Below are positions 45,701-57,900 of a stretch of DNA of 64,000 bases, piece by piece (positions within the stretch are counted from its first letter, which is position 1; the number at the start of each line of letters is the position of its first letter). The DNA is from Tetragonia tetragonoides (taxonomy: Eukaryota > Streptophyta > Magnoliopsida > Caryophyllales > Aizoaceae). The translations under genes and the position numbers were made by a program. The stretch lies in the NCBI GenBank assembly GCA_038025085.1, contig CM076139.1, positions 52,804,807-52,868,806 of the forward strand. Reading direction: 5' to 3'. The notes under the pieces were generated by a model, which was not told where the DNA came from, made no database searches, and saw only the letters and a program-made list of their open reading frames with translations.

Positions 45701-47022
45701 AGAACTCGATTGGAAAGTTCGACTTCTGGCGGAAGGCAGTAGGCTTTGGCGGGAGTGATGATTAACCTCCTGACTTGTACGACATCAGCCAACTCTTTAG
45801 GTTCCTTGAGCAGCTTAGGATTCTTAAGCAGCCAATCCTGGACCTGTTTCAGCCTCTTGTAAGCGTCAAAAAGTGGGCGCTTGTAAGAACATATATGCCT
45901 CAATGCAGCCACATTGACCTCCATTGACTGAGATCTAAGCAAATCACAGAACTTCTCTGATATATGGTGCTGATTTATTATTCCCTTGTGGATCACAGCA
46001 TCGAGCATAAATGTTACCTCAAAGGGTACATGTTGGATATGCTGGACACAGAAAAAGGGGTCTTCCATTTGCATACCAAAATTAGGTTCATTCTCGACCT
46101 TAGGTTGCTGTCTTGGATGGTCAAGACTGACGATTGGGACCCGCCGTTCCATGAGATATTTCATTGCCCTCTCAAGTGCAGGACCGTTACGAGGAGGGAT
46201 CGAAACTCTGTACGAATTACACCTACCAATTGCCCCACTCAGAGTGAAATCTGCCGTTCGTATCCAAGGATCATCATCATCCAACAAGTCAAATGGCACG
46301 GATTCATAGATGTCGTCATCAGCAGTTCGGTACGAGACCAAGGGAGATGAAGACAGTTGCAAAAGAACAACCAAAGCTGAAGAACTTTTGTAGCGCTTGA
46401 CCTCATTGATCTCCCTGACCAAAAATTCCACTTTAAAATCACACTTAATTACAGCACGTTTGCTTTCACCTTTGAAAGCAAAAACTGTTTTTCTTGTGAA
46501 GCAGAATCTACATGTGCCATCAAAAGGATCTACAAGAAAATTAACTCCAGTCGCAGGTCCTCTCCAACCAACAAGGAATTCATCCCGACTAACCAGAATT
46601 CCAACATCAAGACGCACATCAGACAGCTTAAATGGCGTTGTGGTCCTCCTCCTCTGACCAATCCGGAAAGGATTCTCAGGTCCTGAACTAACTTTCAATG
46701 GTTTCCCAAAAAATACAAGATCACCAAGTCCAGCAGCATCCAAAACCGAACGTACTGACTCAGGACTAGCAAAATGCACAAAAGCATGGGGCTCTACCTT
46801 GTCATAATCATCTGTATTCTCCAGGTCTTCGGTGTTCTGAATTGTAAAATCCGGATATGACTCTGGAGGAGTCCATGACTTCTTCAGTCTGCACCTCCAT
46901 ACAACCACCCCCAATTCATCTTCCAAGTGGTCTGTGAACATTTTGGCAGTAACATCATTGTCAAAGCCACCAAAGCTGAGTTGAGTTACCACCAAAGCTG
47001 ATTCATTATTCTCCGATCCCAT
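42746..47022 (-). CDS. RDR6: RNA-dependent RNA polymerase 6
   Basis: Two coding exons on the minus strand: 47022-44284 (913 codons) and 43636-42746 (297 codons with stop), about 1209 residues, close to Arabidopsis RDR6 (about 1200). The junction TQH|DIIEFF is phase 0 with GT-AG ends. The N-terminus has the RRM-like region (VVTQLSFGGF, EPHAFVHFA). Diagnostic RDR6 text includes CRLKKSWTPPESYP, YRTADDDIYESVP, LLDDDDPWIRTADFT and GRKYSFLAFSSNQLRDRSAW. The catalytic motif DLDGD is at residues 871-875 within EASGSDLDGDLYF. The enzyme copies cleaved or aberrant transcripts into double-stranded RNA with SGS3, feeding DCL4/DCL2 for trans-acting siRNAs, transgene silencing and antiviral defence. No stop or missing motif is seen; it looks functional. 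Confidence 0.97.
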
Positions 47023-48900
47023 ATTTCAAGAAAACTTGCCTTAACAAGATGCTTTATATTCTGCCCTGCAGCAAGTCAAATTTCATGTTAGATTCGGTCC
47101 GGCATAAGCACCAAACAAACAACCAATGAATATTTTTTTTTTAACATGATATAACTACAACAGAGCAATTTAGTTACAACTCTGACAAAAATTGCATTTT
47201 GAACTACAGAAGATTCAAATTGACCTTGAAATTCCCAAAAGCATTAAACACGCAATATTTTATGGTAATTACTTACTCGATATTAGTCTTCCCCGTCCAT
47301 TAAATTTCAACATCCATAAAGCAATCCAAAAGATTCTCACAATTATAATGGTTAATTAACTTATAGTATGATTCTCTCTCAAAATAAGATGAGAGCAGCA
47401 GAAACCAGCAATTACTTTGTTACTGCAATCAGATATAAAGGAGAGGAAGCCAGTCTGCCATCAAAGATCCTGCTCTCTTCACCTATGAACCTAATGCTTA
47501 AAAAATAAATGACTTATGACTAGCAAGCATATGGGAAACAGAACCTCAAATATAAGCAAAGCCCTTGGACCAGTAATGTTGTATTTTTTACCTGCTAATC
47601 ACTACTGGATAACAAAAATGATTCAACCTATTACTAGTACTATTAGGTAATAAAAGAATTCATCATCTCAACATTCTCTGACCTATTAGGTATAGTGATT
47701 AATCAATATAATTTCCCCTTCCCTCAATATTTTTTTCTGCTTGATTTCTCCCGTTTATAGGCGAACAGAAAACATTGTACATCATGAGCCTTACAAACCC
47801 TCCCTTTAACCAACCAATGAAGGAATCGAAAACACATCCATCTACTAAAATAAAAAGATGATAGCCTGGGAGTTTCCTCGTTCCAAGTCTCTGACAATTT
47901 TGGACAGAAATTACATACATACATTAATGATATTTTGGCCAAAAGCTACAAGTTAGCATCGGTACATCATTTAATTCAGAATAGGTAACCAACCTAGGGT
48001 AAGTCCGCACTACGCCAAACAGCAGCAAGCTAAGTAGCCAACATAGTCATCACAAAACGGATTGAGGGGACAACATTCTTGCTACATATCTGCTACAATC
48101 ATAAATAAGAACAGTTCCCCTAAATAGAAACACAAAGCAATGCAATCTACTCTCACTGAGCAACATACTGATCACTATCCTGGGAGTTGCAATAAAAATG
48201 GAATAAATTCATAACTAAACAGCTAAAATCAATCAAGATAAAATTTTCAAACTAAAATGTAGTTCTCAAACCCAAATGGTTCACAATTATATGCTTATCA
48301 GAGTTCTTTTCTTGACCTTCATTGTAATATACTACACAAATCATATCCAAAATGCACTGATTCAAAATTGAGGAAGATAACCTAACACAATTGTCACCAA
48401 AGATTACTTTGGGATTGACAATGTTGCAAACACCAATTCCATACAAAAGAATAAACACAATTCAATTCAGTACAAAACTTAAACCTAAAACCCGACAGGT
48501 GAAATGGCATTGAGAATGACATGAAAGAAAGAAAAAAACAAACAAGAAGATTGTGTTTCTTTGATCATCTCCATAAATTCGCATAATTCAGACCCCCCCC
48601 CCCCTGCAAATTCAGCGTTCTTTTTTACATGTTGGTACATTTCCTACGATTTCCCAGCAAATAAATTCAACCCAAGTAAACATATGAATAATCAGACTAA
48701 ACCCACATCATAAATTTCAATCAAATTGCAGAAAATTACAACCAAGAACAAAAGAAAAAGCATAGGATTACCAAGAATAGCAAATTATCGGAGAAATTCA
48801 CTGACCTTTTTGAAGTTGATCAGAGTTTTAATCTTTGAGAAGAGAGAGAGAGAGTGAGGAAGTTGGAGAATGGCGAGTGTCAGTAAGTGTGACTGTACTT
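47023..48900 (-). other. RDR6: RDR6 5' UTR with predicted leader intron
   Basis: Downstream of a purine/pyrimidine-rich leader (about 48900-48806), a donor AAAAG|GTCAGTGAA at 48805 and an acceptor GCTGCAG|GGCAG at 47066 would remove 1740 bp and leave about 43 bp before the ATG at 47022. No coding sequence lies between. A C12 tract occurs at 48593-48604. Inferred from splice consensus and the absence of other genes. Confidence 0.55.
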
Positions 48901-50184
48901 AGCTTCATTCTAATTTGCTTCTCATGGAAGTCTTTTTTGAGACTTGAGAGAGAGAGAGTAATTAGTGGGCCTTAACTTGGAAAGGCCTTTTTTTTTTTTT
49001 TTGCTTGTCTACTTGGAAAGGCCTTTGCATAACTGCATAAGTTGCTCAATCGTGGATTGGGCCTTCAATTGCAGAGTTCATGTGTCCCTAATCAGCAATG
49101 TTTTTCGTTAAGGTAATAAGATAGCGATTGAATGACCAATACGTTTAATCTACCTTCTCTTTTTACTGGACAATCACTTCGTTTTAAGAATTTAACGACT
49201 TTCTTTGTGCAGATAAGTTAGGAGTAACCCTCGAAAGCAGGAACTCTTAACTTTGTTCTCTTCCTTAACATTTAAAAAAAAATTAAATTTATTACCGTAA
49301 ATAAGAGATATACAAGTAAAAAAAAATCACACACAAAGAAAAACCCAAAACAAGAGACAAATCAAACATTAAAAAAAAAAAAGAGAATCAATAGAAAGAC
49401 AAGCTACATTGGATCTTTATATGTGATAGCCACGTTTAAACAAATCTTTATGAAAATACGATAAAATTTATATAAAGCTCTTTAAAAACTTCTAACTTCA
49501 CTCTCGTCTAACTCAAGCAGTTTTTCCCTCTCAAAAAAAAAAAGAAGAAAAAAAAAAGAAAACTCAAGCAGTTCAAGTTTTGGTGGCTTTCCTATAGTGT
49601 TGTTTGATTTCGACACCTCAATTTGCTATAGCAATAACTTCTCTACACTTCATTCTATTATATGTCCACTTATTGACTTGGTGCTTCAACCTCATTTATA
49701 ATCAAAGCGAGAATCACTTATGGTATCACGAATCTTCTAACCCCCTCTCATTAGACATTAACAAACCTTTTCAACTAGTTAAACCATGGCGCTAAAAATA
49801 CCATTTACTAATGCATCAAAATATCATGGTACTATATACGATTATGAAATTACTAGACGTAAAATATTTTACTTGAAAAGAAAAATCGATCTCAAGTGTA
49901 ATTCATGTCAAGTTTCATTTGAATATTCATATAAACCAAACTACTCCATTATTCCATACCATTACTCGAGTAGTTCGCGAGTTGGTTTTTTCTATTAATT
50001 ACCTAACTTGTCATGTCTGAACTTGATCCACCGTTTATCAATATTATTCCCTTAATCAATCATGAACCAAGTACACATATTTTGTTCTTAACTACGTTAC
50101 CTCTATTATGGGATGTGAATTATCGTATGTTAAAGAACAAAGAAAAGACACCCAAATTGGCTCATTAGTAAGTAAATTATAACT
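48901..50184. other. RDR6 upstream region and intergenic sequence
   Basis: No gene. Short A and T runs (49500-49560). Ends at the target duplication of the MULE. Confidence 0.5.
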
Positions 50185-50193
50185 TCTATACCA

Positions 50194-50418
50194 GTGTGAT
50201 TTCCTCAAATATACATCATTCACAAATTAATTCCCAAATTAGCTTCGGTTCAAAACTATTTTCCCACATATACCCCACGTAGGATCAGACTGTGGCCTGG
50301 AAGCGAATTAATTTTTTTTTTATAGCGAAAGGCAAAGCCGCTGTGGGCCACAGCGGCTCAACAAAGACGCTGTGCGCCAACACGGCTCTTACATAAGCCG
50401 CTGTCACCCACAGCGGTT
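50194..50418. repeat. Left terminal inverted repeat of the MULE
   Basis: Complement of 54344-54566. The inner part contains GCCGCTGTGGGCCACAGCGG-like palindromic motifs repeated three times. Confidence 0.9.
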
Positions 50419-51443
50419 CATTTTCCTTCTATTTTTTCAACAAACAATACCTCTGTGACCATTCGAATCACTCTCACCCCCGCGTTTATCATTCCTGACA
50501 CTACCCTGCTCTCCCTCCCCCGCGTTCGCTGCTACCCCCCTCCCCCGCCGTGTGCTCAGTCCTCTCGTGGTCAGGCTCGTCGTCAGCGTCGCCGGTCATC
50601 CTCGTTGTGCGGTCATTCTACAGTCGGCAACCCAAAATTTCTTGAAGCCCTAATCTTTTAGGGGAAGTTTGAGAAAAGGTAATTCTTTACCCTAATTTCA
50701 TGCGTTTAGTTCTAGATTTTGCCAAAGGTTGAGTCTTTATTTGAATCGGGCTATAATTGTGAGGAGTAGAACCCTAATTTTGAGATTATGCTATTTTGTT
50801 AGTTTTTTGCTTTAGTCTGTGTCTCGTGTTTTCTTTTTGTCAGTTTTGCTTATTTCTCTGTTTTTTGCTGAGGTACAATAAGTCACAATTTTGAAGAAAA
50901 CCTTCGTTCCAAAATTCATGGATAGCTTGTTGAGACAATATAACCCAAATTGGGCAATGCAGGTAAACACCAGACTAACAATCAAAAAGCTCTGATCATA
51001 AAAAAGACGGCACTGATCAACACTCACAAACATTAAACCCCAAATTCAAACAGTGCATGAGAATTTGATACACCAATGACCCATATAAAAATTAAACCCA
51101 ATGAAAAATGAAGTTAGCAGGAAAAAAAAAAAAAAGTAGAATCAAACACGGTCAATTTGCCAATCTCTGTTATTGCATTCTGATTATTTAGTTCTGAATT
51201 TTCATAGTATTTCAGGTTACATGGTACTGTAGTTTCATTTGATAGTGACTAAAATAATTTCATTCATAAGTTGGGGGTGAATTTGTTATGTAATGTTTAA
51301 TCCATTGAATCAGTTGCAACTTTTATTTCAATTTTGTTACCTAATAAACAGTTACTCCATATAATTATATGCTACTCATAAATTGTGATTATTATTGTTG
51401 TTTTGGTTTAATAAATTTGATATCTTTGCATGGAACAAGGAAG

Positions 51444-52154
51444 ATGGAATACTCAGCTTACCCTATTATATGTTATTATGGCAGAGATATTATTGAAAAG
51501 GATGGAGATGTTAGTTATAGTGGTGGAAGGTTCTGTTTTGTGCTTGCCGATATTCAGATGTGTTTTAGTGAGTTACTCAAAAAGATATACGAGAGTATGA
51601 AGCTTGATCCAAGTAGTTCTGAATTGAAGGTGAAAATGAAATATAAGACTCTTGGATGTGTAAAAGCAGCACACCACACTATAGATGCTTACAATCACCA
51701 AATTGGGAAATATCAAGTCACCACTGGCCAAGGAGGTAGGGAGCATAAATGTGGTCATACTCATATTGTGAACTTCCAGCAAAGGACTTGCACCTGCAAG
51801 AAGCTCCAGTTATACAAGTTCCCATGCTCTCATGTACTTGCTGTTTGCAGAGAATATAGCTTGTCACCTGCTAAATTCATAGACTCATTCTTCTCTTCAA
51901 TCGAGTACTATGAAACATACAAGCCAGACTTTGAGCTCATTCCCGATTAAGCCTACTGGACACCTTATACAGGACCAACTGTTATTGCTGACAATAGCAT
52001 GAAGCGAGGTAAAGGGCGACCAAAATCAAAGAGGCTTCGAAATGAGATGGATGAGAACCCTCGTGGAAAGGTGACATGTGGTTTGTGTGGAAATAAGGGC
52101 CACAATAGGAAGACTTGTCATAAAAGAGTGAGGAATGATGTCAATTCTGGGTAA
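51444..52154 (+). pseudogene. MULE transposase lacking its catalytic core
   Basis: From ATG 51444 the first part (YPIICYYGRDIIEKDGDVSY, ADIQMCFSELLKKIYESM, ELKVKMKY) matches the N-terminal module of plant MULE transposases. It passes directly into the C-terminal part: GKYQVTTGQGG, then a SWIM zinc finger with CTCKKLQLYKFPCSHVLAVC (CxC...CxH). The whole DDE core that normally lies between is gone, yet the frame is kept. A stop at 51948-51950 interrupts ELIPD|AYWTPYTGP. Reading on gives RGKGRPKSKR and a CCHC knuckle CGLCGNKGHNRKTC before a possible donor at 52153. Confidence 0.85.
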
Positions 52155-52296
52155 ACTTATATACTATATACATATTTATTTATTTTTAATATATGTTCTC
52201 TTGTAATTCATATATTCTGGTTACATGGAGAATTCATAAATTAATTTCTTGTATGTTTTGGAGAATTCATAAATTAGTTTCTTTTTTGTAGATTTC

Positions 52297-53854
52297 ATGG
52301 AGTTAACGGTGGATCCGGGACCTCATGATCCATCCGTTCTTACATTACAACAAGACCATAGAAGTCAAGATGTGTGGAGTGGTCAGGTAATGTGCTTTCT
52401 GTTTCTTATACTACCTATATGGTGTCATAATGAAGTGCTTTTGAATAAAAGTCGTAATCAATCTCAAACCTGTTTCACAAATGTGCCCTATTTATCTCTA
52501 CGCTTAGATTAAAGTTTGAAATGCTAAACCACAAATTCAGGATTTACCTATGGTCTGTATGAGCTCAATTGTGACAAAGTTTTTCAATCATTCTGTGCAA
52601 GCTTTGTTGTCTCGGATTTTACACAATACAGATCATATTAGCATTGCATAATAAAATGCTCTCGTTTGATTTGGTATTTCACTTCATTTCTTTTGATCAT
52701 GTTTTAGGAGTTTCTGCATAGTGGCAATATATCAGCTTTATGGCCTTTGATCAGTTGAAGGCCTGTCGAGTGAGCAGGAAAGATTACAATTTGGAACATA
52801 AAGGGCATACAGTAGATTTCCTCCTTGAGGCCTGTGTTACACTTCTTATCACTAAACTGAGCTAGTGACCACCGGAATAGATTTCCAAGTTCAAAACAAG
52901 CTGAGCTATCCACAATTAAAACCATAAACTTACAACCCTGCCACTACTGCATATATTGTTGTGTTCAGAAATGGTAAACCTTAAACATGTATGCAGATAA
53001 ATTCAGAAATGAAAACTTATGTTGGAGAGACTGGATTCAGAACAAAACTAACAATACATCAACTATACTCGGTCTATCATCCTCCTCTTGAGCTGAGCAT
53101 CTTAAAATAAGATCGAATACTTCCTGCAGTTGCTGTTGCTGTCCATTTTCTTCCACTTCTCTCACAATTTCAGGTTCTGTTTTCTTCATTTGTTGAACTA
53201 ATTATTGGTTTTACAGGTTTCAACACCTTTAAACTGCAGGCAACACTTGAAGGCTTTGCAAGATTGGGGAGAAAGAGATAGTCGTGTCTTAGATTATGTT
53301 AGAGAAGCCAGTTTCTATGGCTTACATAGGTTGTGTTTTTTACCTTTAGATAGGGGACTTATTACCTCTCTAGTAGAGAGGTGGCGTCAAGAGACTCATA
53401 CATTTCACCTTGCTGTTGGTGAGGCCACCATAACTTTACAAGATGTAGCAGTCTTGCTGCGCTTGCCAGTGCGTGGCTATCCAGTGACAGGGACTGCCGA
53501 TCACAAATACTTACTCCACCTCCACTTCAACCTTCTCCACGACCTTTGCCTCAAGCTCCTCCACAGCCTCTGCCTAGACCTACTCCACGAGCCTTGCCTC
53601 GGCCTACTCCTCCACGACCCCTGCCTCGGCCTACTCCTCCACTTATGCCTATTCAACCATGGTCTACGCTTCCAGAAATGCCTGTGGATATGCCTGAATT
53701 TCCTTCCCTTTCCCCTAGCCCTGCCCCTCCAATTACTCCCACCCCACCGGTATCTGCATCTCCTTTTACCAAAACTTCTCCCATTTTGACATTTAGGCGA
53801 CGACCTCGGACAACTAAATCTACTTTGAGCTCTACCATGACATCCTCAGTGTAA
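52297..53854 (+). pseudogene. PMD (MAIN-like) fragment inside the MULE
   Basis: The first exon (52297-52386) reads MELTVDPGPHDPSVLTLQQD then HRSQDVWSGQ, the usual start of MAIN-like PMD proteins. It ends at a GTAATG donor. The second exon begins after TTACAG at 53217 and gives HLKALQDWGERDSRVLDYVR, LPLDRGLITSLVERWRQETH, TFHLAVGEATITLQDVAVLL and RLPVRGYPVTG. Near 53500 the frame changes to a Pro-rich tail (PRPLPRPTPP) encoded by short tandem repeats, ending at 53854. It is truncated compared with full PMD proteins. It could be transcribed as the C-terminal part of the transposase message, joined through an intron at about 52153-52291. Confidence 0.75.
53526..53655. repeat. Imperfect tandem repeat coding for a Pro-rich tail
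   Basis: Units resembling CCTGCCTCGGCCTACTCCTC are repeated about five times with indels, inside the PMD fragment. Confidence 0.7.
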
Positions 53855-54343
53855 TCATTGTCAACTATCATAGAGTCTCCACCTTCTTTGAGGATCGAGG
53901 AGAGCATGGGACGAGATGGAGTTCCATAGAGGCCTGGTTCTGCTGTTGTGATGGTGTTATTGCTGGTTCATAGCTACTGTAATGGTGTTGCTCATAGGTT
54001 TTGTACTGCTAATGTTGTTTAGGTTTGAGCTATTGTTTTGTTTGCTATGGGTGTAAGCAGGAGTAGTGTTGGTTGTATTTTCTTTGGGTGATTTGAGTTA
54101 TGTTAACTCAATTTTGGCTTGTATTGACATTATGTTGGTGATTAATGAAATCTTTTAGAGATGTGTAATTTGGATCAACTATCAGTTTATTTTTTCAATG
54201 GAATATAAATTTGGATGAACTGTTGGTTAAGCGGCGTCTGGATTTTTTGCTGCTTCAGTATTTGGTTATGCAGGTTGATATGTCTACAGAGAAAATGTGG
54301 GGAAAATTAACAAAGAAAAGCGCTGGAAAAATGCAACAGCAAA

Positions 54344-54566
54344 AACCGCTGTTGCGGAGAGCTGCTTACTAAAGCCCCGCTGGCGCACAACGTCTTTGTT
54401 GAGCCGCTGCGGCCCATAGCGGCTTTGCCTTTCGCTATAAAAAAAAAATTAATTCGCTTCCAGGCCACAGTCCGATCCTACGTGGTGTATATGTGGGGAA
54501 ATAGTTTTGAATCGAAACTAATTTGAGAATTAGTCTGTAAATGATGTATATTTGAGGAAATCACAC
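54344..54566. repeat. Right terminal inverted repeat of the MULE
   Basis: Complement of 50194-50418. It ends ...GGAAATCACAC at 54566, followed by TCTATACCA. Confidence 0.9.
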
Positions 54567-54727
54567 TCTATACCACGTAATAAGTTCAAATCTTCTAAAA
54601 ATACCTACACAAATTAATTCCTCGTTAGCCACGCCTAAAGAGGAACGAGCCAAACCAAAAGAACAAAAGACCAAACTTAAAACACTTGTTTAGTTCCACT
54701 TACTTGCAGAATATTTAAAACCGTTGC

Positions 54728-54735
54728 TATATATT
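54728..54735 (+). promoter_or_regulatory. Candidate TATA box of the SPX gene
   Basis: TATATATT 194 bp upstream of the expected start. CCATATTC twice (about 54782-54797) is one base away from the P1BS site GNATATNC. No perfect P1BS was seen between the MULE and the gene. Confidence 0.4.
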
Positions 54736-54921
54736 CCTCAGCAAAAAAGCAACAAATTCCACTCTCTGATCATGTGAAGCGCCATATTCCATATTCGTCC
54801 ATAATAATATTCCTCTCTCTCTCACTCTCTCTCTCTCCTCCCTGTTGTTTCTCCACCATAACCACCACCCATAATTATTCTCTCTCCTTCTCTCTCTGAT
54901 CAAAATCATTCCACCAAATCC

Positions 54922-57900
54922 GTGAAGTTCTGGAAAATCCTAAGCTACTTAATTCTCCAAACCCTCCCTGATTGGCGTGACAAATTTCTCTCCTACAAAG
55001 ATCTCAAAAAACAATTAAAACTCATTTACCCTTCACCATCTCCCTCTCCTTCTCATCATCATAATAATCATAATAAAAAAAATAAAATTAAAAATGATAA
55101 TGATGATGATGGTACTCTCTCTCCATCCAAAAAATGCCCTAAATTTGCCGACAATAAACCCTGCGATACACCGGATAATTCCCCTCAGGAGAGAGAAAAC
55201 GAAAACGACGGCGTTCCGATTACGAAGCATGTCAGCGATTTTGTGAGCTTGTTAGAGGTTGAAATTGATAAGTTTAATTCCTTCGTTGTTGAGAAAGAAG
55301 AAGAGTATGTTATTCGATGGAAGGTAACAAAATTTCAGCTTTTTTTTATTATCTCAATTTCCATTTTTATTTCTCTTTTTGGAATCTTTTTTATTGGTCT
55401 GTGAATTGCTTGAAATGGAAATTACGAGAATATGATTATAATTTCAGTGATTTGTTTGACGTCTCAATTGTGAATTGCCCTTTGTTAATTGTATTTTGGG
55501 TAATAGTTAGTAATTTATTATTTATTTCACTGCTAATTGTAAGAAGAAAAATCATCATCGTGCCAAGTCAAGTGGTTTAGGTTTTCTTGTTCAAGGGACT
55601 TTGATTATTCTGTTACAAACATTGTTTATTTGGGATTTTCTCCCTGATGTTATGTGATGACTTGTGAGCTCAATTTGGAAATAATTATGAAAAGGGTAAG
55701 CTGCAAGTAGCATAGTTAATCTCAAATTTGTTGTATTTTAATATGAACATTAATTGATTAAGTATCTGCCCTAGTAATTTTAAAAATTTAATCAGTGATA
55801 TCATATTAGCAAGTAAGGTGTAGATGTATTTTTGTTTAACTAATCAATTAATTTGTGGCCTTGATTAGTGGTTGTTAGTAGTAAGTAGGAACTCCCTGTT
55901 TCAGATAATTGCATTAGTATATTGTGCTATAATGGGTATCTTTGAGAAGTGACGGAAAGAAAATGTGTTTGGTGGGTGTTTCTTTCGTCATTGGTGTCGG
56001 GTAGTTGTCTTGAAGTGTTCAACTGAGTTTCGGGTCGTGTCGATGGAATCAAAATTTAGATGGATATATCTAGGTCATCTGATGTGGGTTGCTTTTGTTT
56101 AGTGGGAGCTGGAAAGCAGGCTGAATAGCTGATAGTGACACTTTGATTATTGCATGCTTTGGATTGGACCATATTCTTATGCAATAAGCAACACTAATTG
56201 GCTTATTGTTTGCAATTTTCTCTCATGCTTAATACTAGTGGGATGAATGTCTTATGTCGAGGCTCACTATAATAAAGCAAGCAAATAACAAATGACATTG
56301 AAAAAGCATAGATATTTGCTTTAGGTATAAATATACAAGATATGGAATAGTTAAAAGCTTCATTTTCATTTTTTGAAATTGAGGGGAGGTGGTTTTGCTC
56401 CCTTAGCGTAGGTTGGTGGGGTTTGGTTCAAAAGTAGGTATGGAGTTGATATATGAAGTGAAACCAAGTTTATGGACTTGGGGGTTCCTAGAAGGGATAC
56501 TAGCAAAAAAACCAAAATGTGTAATGTTTGGAGCAGAATAGGTATTACTTTTGCTTGGGACACTCATGTTCACTGGCTTCTTCTTGACTTTACCTCCATA
56601 TAGCCCCTTACAATGGTTGGAACACAGGTTGAATATGAATGGTGACATATGCTGACTTGACATTAGAGTAGATAATTGTAACTATTCTCTGTAACTGTAC
56701 AAATAATACTTGTAGACCTTCTTTAACCTGCAAGAGGTTTCCCAACTTGAACAGAAAGAAGGTGCTCCTTATCTTGCAAAGGATTCAACACTTGCTCTGA
56801 CAATCACTCAAATTTTGAATTGGTAGATTTGTGCTATGGTCTATGACAAGAGGAATTGAAGATCATTTATATTTTTAGATACAGGAAGTGAGGATCATGA
56901 ATCTGAAGATTTTTAACTAGCTTTGGTGATAGATCTTTAGGGGTACCAGGACTTTGGTTTTAAACCTTAGCTTTTTTGTTGATGGGACAGAATCCAATGT
57001 TGGATTTTCCGTTGATGGGACAGAATCCAATGTTGGATTTTCCGAAAGCTGGGTATTGGGGGCATAATAAATTGAGTTTGAAATTTATTCACTCAAAACC
57101 ATCCATTATATGACAGGATTATTCCTTTTTTTGTCGTAATTATAGTAGTTGAATATCCGTTTAATATGTTGGGATTCTCTTTCCTTCTATTAAGGGCTGC
57201 TAGAAATTCATCATCTGCCACTGCCTGTCCAATGTCCATTGTGTTTTGGTCTTTGGAGGCAAACCTAGTTTTCAATGTCCATTTGTATGTGATCATTCTT
57301 TCATTAATTGATACTCTTATGGCATTGTGGGTTTGTGGTTTAAAGAAATACCCTACCCAGTGTTGGCCCTGTGTGCTGATAAAAGTGTCTGATGTTCTGT
57401 GTCAGGCTATTCTTAATGCGCGGTAGTTGAAGAAAATAATATACGAAAAGAGAACAGGAAATACTGCATTACATGGCAATAAGCTTTGTTATTATCTATT
57501 CATTTACTACTTTAGTTATTCAAAAGTGGTTTATCCTGATTTGACAAAATGAAAATCAAATTGAATTTGGTTCATTCTGTTGAGCATTTTAGATTTTGAA
57601 CATCAGCTTCAAAAGCCATATCATATGAGTTGTCCCATGTCATGTTAAATGTTTACAGTAGACCTTTAGAGCTAGATTCTCAGATATACTTTTCAAGAAA
57701 GATATTCATGTTGCTACCTTTTCATGGAGAAAAAAATTTATCAATCAATTAATTTTCTATCATTTGCTTCTCTGCAGGAGCTGCAGGATAGAGTAGCAGA
57801 GGCCAGGCACTCGAATGAAGAGTTAATGAGAATTGGAAGGGAGATTGTAGATTTTCACGGAGAAATGGTTTTGCTAGAGAACTACAGTGCTCTTAACTAT

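Larger units (their letters stand above)
50194..54566 (+). mobile_element. Mutator-like transposon carrying a PMD, deletion derivative
   Basis: A 4373-bp element. It is flanked by a perfect 9-bp duplication TCTATACCA (50185-50193 and 54567-54575), the classic Mutator signature. Long terminal inverted repeats (about 50194-50418 and 54344-54566) start GTGTGATTTCCTCAAATATA and match closely over about 185 bp, then loosely. Inside, in order, are an internally deleted transposase and PMD exons. The catalytic core of the transposase is absent, so movement would need a partner in trans. Confidence 0.93.
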
